From DATFLL01 sp035267785 (GTDB lineage Bacteria > Pseudomonadota > Gammaproteobacteria > DATFLL01), in NCBI GenBank assembly GCA_035267785.1, contig DATFLL010000088.1:1-56087 (forward strand): 56,087 bases of DNA, written 5' to 3'. A model generated the notes under the pieces. It saw nothing but the letters and a program-made list of their open reading frames with translations, did no database searches and had not been told where the DNA came from. Position 1 is the first letter of the stretch. Every line of letters begins with the position of its first letter. Of the stretch, positions 51,895 through 56,087 are shown one piece after another. Made by a program: the position numbers and the translations under genes.

Positions 51895-52578
51895 ATGTCC
51901 GCTGACTATTCCTACCTCGCCGCCCTCGTCGTCGGACTGCTCGGCGGCGGCCACTGCGCCTTCATGTGCGGCGGGATCGTGACCGCCCTGACGCTGGGTC
52001 TGCCCGACTCGGCACGCGGGCGGGCCGCCGCCACCTGGCCGTACCTCATCGCCTACAATCTCGGGCGCATTACCAGCTACACAATGGCCGGCGCGCTGAT
52101 GGGGGGTATCGGCTGGCTGGCCGCCAACGCGGTCAGCGTGCGCCACGCCCAATCCATCCTGGAGGCCATCGCCGGTGGCTTTATGGTCGCGCTGGGGTTG
52201 TACCTGGGAGGTTGGTGGCAGGGCGTGGTGCGCCTGGAGCAGGTGGGCTCGCTCGTGTGGCGGCGCCTCGAACCCTTTGGGCGGCGTCTGTTGCCTGTGC
52301 GTTCACCGATCCACGCGCTGTTGCTCGGGCTGATCTGGGGCTGGCTTCCGTGCGGGCTCGTCTACAGCGTGCTCATCTGGGCCATCGCCGCGGGCAGCGT
52401 TGGCCAGGGTGCTGCGTTGATGCTGAGCTTTGGGCTCGGCACCCTGCCGGCATTACTGGCCATGGGGGTATTCGCGGCGGCGCTGTCCGGTTTTTTGCGC
52501 CGGGCACGTGTGCGCCAGGTGGCCGGGGCTCTGGTCGCCGTGTTCGGACTATTGATGGTCGTCAGAGCGCTCGTTTGA
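51895..52578 (+). CDS. SafE/DsbD-like membrane protein of the cbb3-associated type
   Basis: A 227-residue protein with six or so helices. GLLGGGHCAFMCGGIVTAL near the start and GLIWGWLPCGLVYSVLIWA in the middle form the Cys-containing pair typical of this DsbD/TauE-like group. Members often lie next to ccoS in other gammaproteobacteria and may move copper or thiols. Here it is 34 kb from the cco genes. ATG 51895 was chosen as the first Met before the helix. Its end overlaps the converging GGDEF-EAL gene by 17 nt. Confidence 0.88.
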   Translation: MSADYSYLAALVVGLLGGGHCAFMCGGIVTALTLGLPDSARGRAAATWPYLIAYNLGRITSYTMAGALMGGIGWLAANAVSVRHAQSILEAIAGGFMVALGLYLGGWWQGVVRLEQVGSLVWRRLEPFGRRLLPVRSPIHALLLGLIWGWLPCGLVYSVLIWAIAAGSVGQGAALMLSFGLGTLPALLAMGVFAAALSGFLRRARVRQVAGALVAVFGLLMVVRALV

Positions 52579-54937
52579 GCCAAGGTCGATGGTCCGGCGC
52601 CGGGCGAGCGAGGTGAAATCCCTGGCCCATGTTAACTCCGAGCTCACGCAGGGCGACCGTTACGGCCTCACTCTCGACGAATTCGGCGACGGTCGTGATG
52701 CCGAGCCCCTCGGCCAATTCCGTCATGGCGCGGATAAATATCCGATCGAATTTGTCCTGGTCGAGGTTGCGTACGAAGCTGCCGTCGATCTTGATCATGT
52801 CCACGGGCAGGTGTTTGAGATAATGGAACGAGGAGAAACCGACACCGAAGTCGTCCAACGCCAGCCGACAGCCCAGGCGGTGCAGGGCGTCGATAAACCC
52901 GCGTGCCTGATTGAGGTTTTCAACGGCCGCCGTCTCGGTGACCTCGAAGATCAACTGATTCGCGTCGGCCCCGTGACGCCCGATGGCGTCCTCGATCAGG
53001 TCCATGACCTCCTGGTTGCCGAAGTGGCGCCCCGACAGATTGATCGCCAGCGTGATCGGTTCGCGCCGGCGACGGCTCTCGCCCTGAATCCGTATGCCCT
53101 CGTTCAATACCCAGTGGTCGATATCGCGGATTAGCCCGAACCGTTCGGCCGTATCGAGAAACGCGCTCGGCAAGATCACCTCGCCATCCTCGCCAATCAT
53201 CCGCAGCAGGACCTCGAAGTGGCTGACCCCGCGCGTATCCAGTTGGAATACCGGTTGGAAGTAGAGTTTGAGCCGGTTCTCATCCAGAGCGCGGCGGATA
53301 CGTTCCTCCCACTGCAGCTTGGCGTGCATGGCCACCAGCCCCTTGTCGTCCAAGGTATAGAGATGAGCCCGGTTGCGCCCCTCGTCTTTGGCGCTGTACA
53401 TTGCGGCATCGGCCTTGGCGAGCAACTCGCTGGCGTTGTCGCCATGCTCGGGAAACACCACGATGCCGATACTGGCGCTGACCGACGTCGCCCGCTGGCT
53501 GAGCTCGAGTGTCAAGTCGGACAGTGTCTTGAGTAGAATCGAGGCCACGTGTTCGGCGGCCTCCGAATCGGCCTTCGTCAGGATGACGGCAAACTCATCG
53601 CCGCCGAGCCGTCCAAGGATATCGGTGTCGCGCAGACACGCCGCCAGCGCGCAAGCCACGTTGTACAGGTACTCGTCCCCGGCCTGGTGACCGAGAGAAT
53701 CATTGACGTATTTGAACTGGTCCAGGTCGATGAACAGCAGCGCACCGCTGTGCTGGAAGCGCTTTGCATACCCGATGTGGCGTTCGAGCTCCTCCTGGAA
53801 CCGGCGTCGGTTGAACAGCCCGGTGAGGTAATCGTGATCGGCCAGATAGACGATTCGCTCTTCCGATTTCTTTTGATCCGTGATGTCGAGCAGAATACTG
53901 TGACAGGTCAGCCTGTCCTGATCGTCGAGGGCGACGGTGTTAATGGCTCGGACCCAGACCTGATGGCCGGCCCGGTGCAGCATACGATAATCGACCACGA
54001 ACGAGCCGGGACTGTCGAGGCTGTCCTTGAGCAGCGGCTCGAGCCAGGCCGCATCCTCGGGGTGGATGTGTCGTCTCCAAAATCCTGGGCGTAACCACTC
54101 ATCGATGGGGTAGCCCAGGAGGTTTTCGGCCTCCTGGCTGACGTAGCTGAGGTGATCGTTTCCCGGATCCATTTCGATGACTACGGCATCGACGTTGTTG
54201 AGGATCGCGTTCAGGTGGCGCGTCTCGCGCAACAAGGCCTGGTGTTCCTGCTGCAGCGCCTCCTGGGTCTCGCCCAGATGCTCGGCCAGCTGGTTGAAGG
54301 CATGGGCGACGTCACCGATTTCGTCGCGGGTGTCTATAGGGATACGGTGCTGATGTTCGCCGCGGCTCAGTGCGCGGGCGCCCTCCTCGAGCCTGCGCAG
54401 ATTCTTGGTCAGAAACAGGCCGAGTAAGACCGTGACGATGATCGATAGCAGAAGCTCAATGCCAGCGATGGAGGTATTTTGTTGACGAGTTTTCCGCGTC
54501 AGTATCTGGATTCCCTCGATAGTATATCCGGCCTGCAATCGCCCGAGGTATTGTCCGAACAACTCGATCGGTTGTTCGATATCGAATACCCCGTCGCTTT
54601 CGGCATCGGCATATTCCTTGTCCGGTCTGAAGCGGTTGGGCCGGCTGCCGAGGGCCGACATGAGTTGCCCTTCGCGGTCGAACACGGCGATGTAGACCAG
54701 ATCGTGTTTAGACTTGAGCAGAGCCAAAACGTCTTCGATGACGGCACGATCGTTGGCTGCCAGACCCGGTGCGAGCGAGAAGGCCAGCAGTCTGCTCTCT
54801 TCCTTGGTGGAGCGTTCGAGCAGTTCGGCGTGACTGGAATTGATCAGGCGCACGCTGTTCCATACCAACACCGACAGCATGATCGCCTCGATGAGGACGA
54901 CGCTGAGGATGAGTCGTGTCGACAGGCGCAGGCGCAC
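52562..54937 (-). CDS. Membrane GGDEF-EAL protein with HAMP and PAS domains
   Basis: A 791-residue cyclic-di-GMP enzyme. Order: helix (about 8-28), periplasmic region (30-150), helix (155-176), HAMP (177-228), PAS (245-355), GGDEF (365-525) and EAL (540-790). The cyclase site is an intact GGDEF (LGRLGGDEFAVIL). The EAL motif is EVL, but the other catalytic positions remain (INLS, EVTETA, LDDFGVG, KIDGSF, AEFVES), so phosphodiesterase activity is likely. The GTG start overlaps the stop of the preceding PhnD-like gene by one base. The binding protein may feed its periplasmic region; this is inference. Confidence 0.94.
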   Translation of the reverse strand: MRLRLSTRLILSVVLIEAIMLSVLVWNSVRLINSSHAELLERSTKEESRLLAFSLAPGLAANDRAVIEDVLALLKSKHDLVYIAVFDREGQLMSALGSRPNRFRPDKEYADAESDGVFDIEQPIELFGQYLGRLQAGYTIEGIQILTRKTRQQNTSIAGIELLLSIIVTVLLGLFLTKNLRRLEEGARALSRGEHQHRIPIDTRDEIGDVAHAFNQLAEHLGETQEALQQEHQALLRETRHLNAILNNVDAVVIEMDPGNDHLSYVSQEAENLLGYPIDEWLRPGFWRRHIHPEDAAWLEPLLKDSLDSPGSFVVDYRMLHRAGHQVWVRAINTVALDDQDRLTCHSILLDITDQKKSEERIVYLADHDYLTGLFNRRRFQEELERHIGYAKRFQHSGALLFIDLDQFKYVNDSLGHQAGDEYLYNVACALAACLRDTDILGRLGGDEFAVILTKADSEAAEHVASILLKTLSDLTLELSQRATSVSASIGIVVFPEHGDNASELLAKADAAMYSAKDEGRNRAHLYTLDDKGLVAMHAKLQWEERIRRALDENRLKLYFQPVFQLDTRGVSHFEVLLRMIGEDGEVILPSAFLDTAERFGLIRDIDHWVLNEGIRIQGESRRRREPITLAINLSGRHFGNQEVMDLIEDAIGRHGADANQLIFEVTETAAVENLNQARGFIDALHRLGCRLALDDFGVGFSSFHYLKHLPVDMIKIDGSFVRNLDQDKFDRIFIRAMTELAEGLGITTVAEFVESEAVTVALRELGVNMGQGFHLARPAPDHRPWLKRAL

Positions 54938-55824
54938 TAGCGTTTGTCCGCGTTGTGCCCGGTGATATGCAGGTAATCTTCGAGGTAGGGACGTGCCGGT
55001 GCGAAGTCTCGCGGCGTGGCAACTCGAAAACCCGGATAGGCCATGCGCTTGAGCAGCGCTCTGCCCGATTCCGTATTGGACATTTCGACCAGTGCTTTAC
55101 CGAAGCGGATGCGCAGCGATGATGGCAGGTCGCTCGCCGCCAGGATACCCATGCTCGGGATCGGCGGCGACGATCCAACGATCCGCAACGGGCTGCTCCG
55201 CTTGCGCGCCAGATTGTAGACGTTGATCGAGATGATGGCGGCGCTTGCCTCGCCGCCGATCATCGCCTGATGGCTCGCGTTGTGCGTGAGATAGGCTTCG
55301 TAGTGGGGGGCGCGCGCGCCGGTCAGTCCCAGACCGGCCAGATAGTGCTGGCCCAGCAGCGTGATAACCGCAAAGCGCGGCGGTGTCGACACCGTTCGCC
55401 CCGCCAGTTGCGAGGCATCGGTAATGGGGCTGTCGCTGCGGACCACGACGACGGCTCGCAGCGGTTTTGTGTAGCGGGCTCGAAGCTCATATTTTCCCGA
55501 CTCCAGCGCCAGCAGTGTGAAGTGCGGCGCGGTGATCACGAAATCGTAACGGCGTTCGGCCGTGCGGTGAATGAACTCGGGAAAGTCGCGAGCCGTCTCC
55601 AGGATGACTGCGTGGCCCAGCTTCTTGCTGAGATAGTCTCGCAGCGGTGCAAAGCGTTTGAACAGCGTGACCGGGCTCTGGAACGGCAATATACCCAACA
55701 CGAGCGGGCGCTGCGCCACCTCGCCGGCCCGGGCCGGCGACAGGCATCCCAGCGCCGACAGGAGAACGATGCACAGCAGCCGGCGCGCGGCGAGCGGGGC
55801 CCACGCCCGGCGCCCGCCCGGCAA
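54937..55824 (-). CDS. PhnD-like periplasmic substrate-binding protein
   Basis: A ~295-residue protein with an export signal (RRLLCIVLLSALGCLSPARAG) followed by a phosphate/phosphonate binding-protein fold. It has LVLGILPFQSPVTLFKRFAPLRDYLSKKLGHAV in parts, YDFVITAPHFTLLALESGKY, and SQLAGRTVSTPPRFAV. The start is uncertain: TTG 55824 is the nearest in-frame start before the signal peptide; ATGs further up lie in the preceding gene. No ABC permease or ATPase is adjacent. The stop overlaps the start of a GGDEF-EAL gene, which suggests a sensory rather than a transport role. Confidence 0.85.
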   Translation of the reverse strand: MPGGRRAWAPLAARRLLCIVLLSALGCLSPARAGEVAQRPLVLGILPFQSPVTLFKRFAPLRDYLSKKLGHAVILETARDFPEFIHRTAERRYDFVITAPHFTLLALESGKYELRARYTKPLRAVVVVRSDSPITDASQLAGRTVSTPPRFAVITLLGQHYLAGLGLTGARAPHYEAYLTHNASHQAMIGGEASAAIISINVYNLARKRSSPLRIVGSSPPIPSMGILAASDLPSSLRIRFGKALVEMSNTESGRALLKRMAYPGFRVATPRDFAPARPYLEDYLHITGHNADKR

Positions 55825-55879
55825 ACGCGCCAGCCGAGCGCCGCGCGGCCATCGGGACGGGTGGAGACTGTAGACTTCT

Positions 55880-56087
55880 TTAGTTCGTATAGAACTGCTG
55901 GCGGAATTCGACGTGGAACGGAGTCGATTGGCCTTTTGGTGTAACTTGAAGCTTGAAGTCCAGGGTTTCCATATTAGAGATAGGGAATTCCGCGATATAG
56001 TAGACGGCATTGCCTTCCTTAATCTCACGCAGGCTGAGGTTTTTGACTTGCGCATTCAGGTTCGTGGCATTGCCGGTGATTGTCGCT
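55880..56087 (-). CDS. DUF4426-type periplasmic protein (partial, 3' end)
   Basis: The last 68 codons of a gene that runs off the right edge and stops at TAA 55882-55880. The visible part contains VKNLSLREIKEGNAVYYIAEFPISN and VEFRQQFYTN in pieces, a pattern I recognise from DUF4426 proteins, small exported proteins of gammaproteobacteria. It lies upstream of the PhnD-like gene on the same strand, about 55 nt away, and may be in the same operon. Function unknown. Confidence 0.75.
   Translation of the reverse strand, partial: ATITGNATNLNAQVKNLSLREIKEGNAVYYIAEFPISNMETLDFKLQVTPKGQSTPFHVEFRQQFYTN

Overview
The window is high-GC, densely coded, bacterial chromosomal DNA. Gene content and order point to a gammaproteobacterium. 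The blocks ftsY-ftsE-ftsX-(DGC)-rpoH with an M16 pair, rsmD, coaD, yfhL, ggt and mutM, and rpmG-rpmB-radC-coaBC-dut-algC-argB-slmA-pyrE-xthA, follow the order known from Pseudomonas and related genera. I see no phage, insertion sequence, CRISPR array or tRNA. The combination of aa3 and cbb3 oxidases suggests a respiratory, possibly chemolithotrophic member of the deep-branching Gammaproteobacteria. The genus is not decidable from the sequence.

Region 1 (1-7319) encodes the aa3-type cytochrome c oxidase: the end of coxB, ctaD, a 38-residue membrane protein, cox11/ctaG, ctaE and a terminator. It continues with a small DUF2909 protein on the opposite strand, then surf1, a SCO-like thioredoxin-fold protein, ctaA and ctaB. 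Together they make the oxidase, insert copper and make heme A. The Cox11 copper motif reads CFFF instead of CFCF.

Region 2 (7320-17545) is a cbb3 oxidase locus: a perfect FNR/ANR box, ccoN-ccoO-ccoQ-ccoP, ccoG, an unusually long fixH, ccoI, a DUF6316 gene on the opposite strand, a Rieske-fold gene, ccoS and a 33-residue membrane peptide with its own promoter and terminator. The Rieske-fold gene is the most unusual item in the window. It is a recognisable paralogue of the bc1 Rieske protein in which all four [2Fe-2S] ligand positions are replaced while both disulfide cysteine positions are kept.

Region 3 (17546-30239) holds rpoH, with a near-perfect CIRCE (HrcA) operator overlapping its promoter region. 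It also holds a two-receiver diguanylate cyclase placed between rpoH and ftsX, ftsE, ftsY, a catalytic plus non-catalytic M16 peptidase pair, rsmD, coaD, a YfhL ferredoxin, ggt and mutM.

Region 4 (30339-39404) has a Gld-type ABC transporter operon (ATPase, permease, GldG, DUF4340). It is followed by a globin-coupled diguanylate cyclase overlapping a hydantoinase A gene, a degenerate EAL-HDOD protein and a small conserved protein.

Region 5 (39492-51833) is the conserved housekeeping block: L33, L28, radC, coaBC, dut, a membrane-anchored sensor-AlgC fusion, argB, slmA, a DUF4124-type protein, a TauE/SafE permease, pyrE, a catalytically intact exonuclease III/Crc homologue and an AmpG-like MFS transporter.

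Region 6 (51895-56087) has a SafE/DsbD-like membrane protein, a membrane GGDEF-EAL protein translationally coupled to a PhnD-like periplasmic binding protein, and the end of a DUF4426 gene. Four cyclic-di-GMP domain proteins lie in 56 kb, which suggests heavy use of this second messenger.
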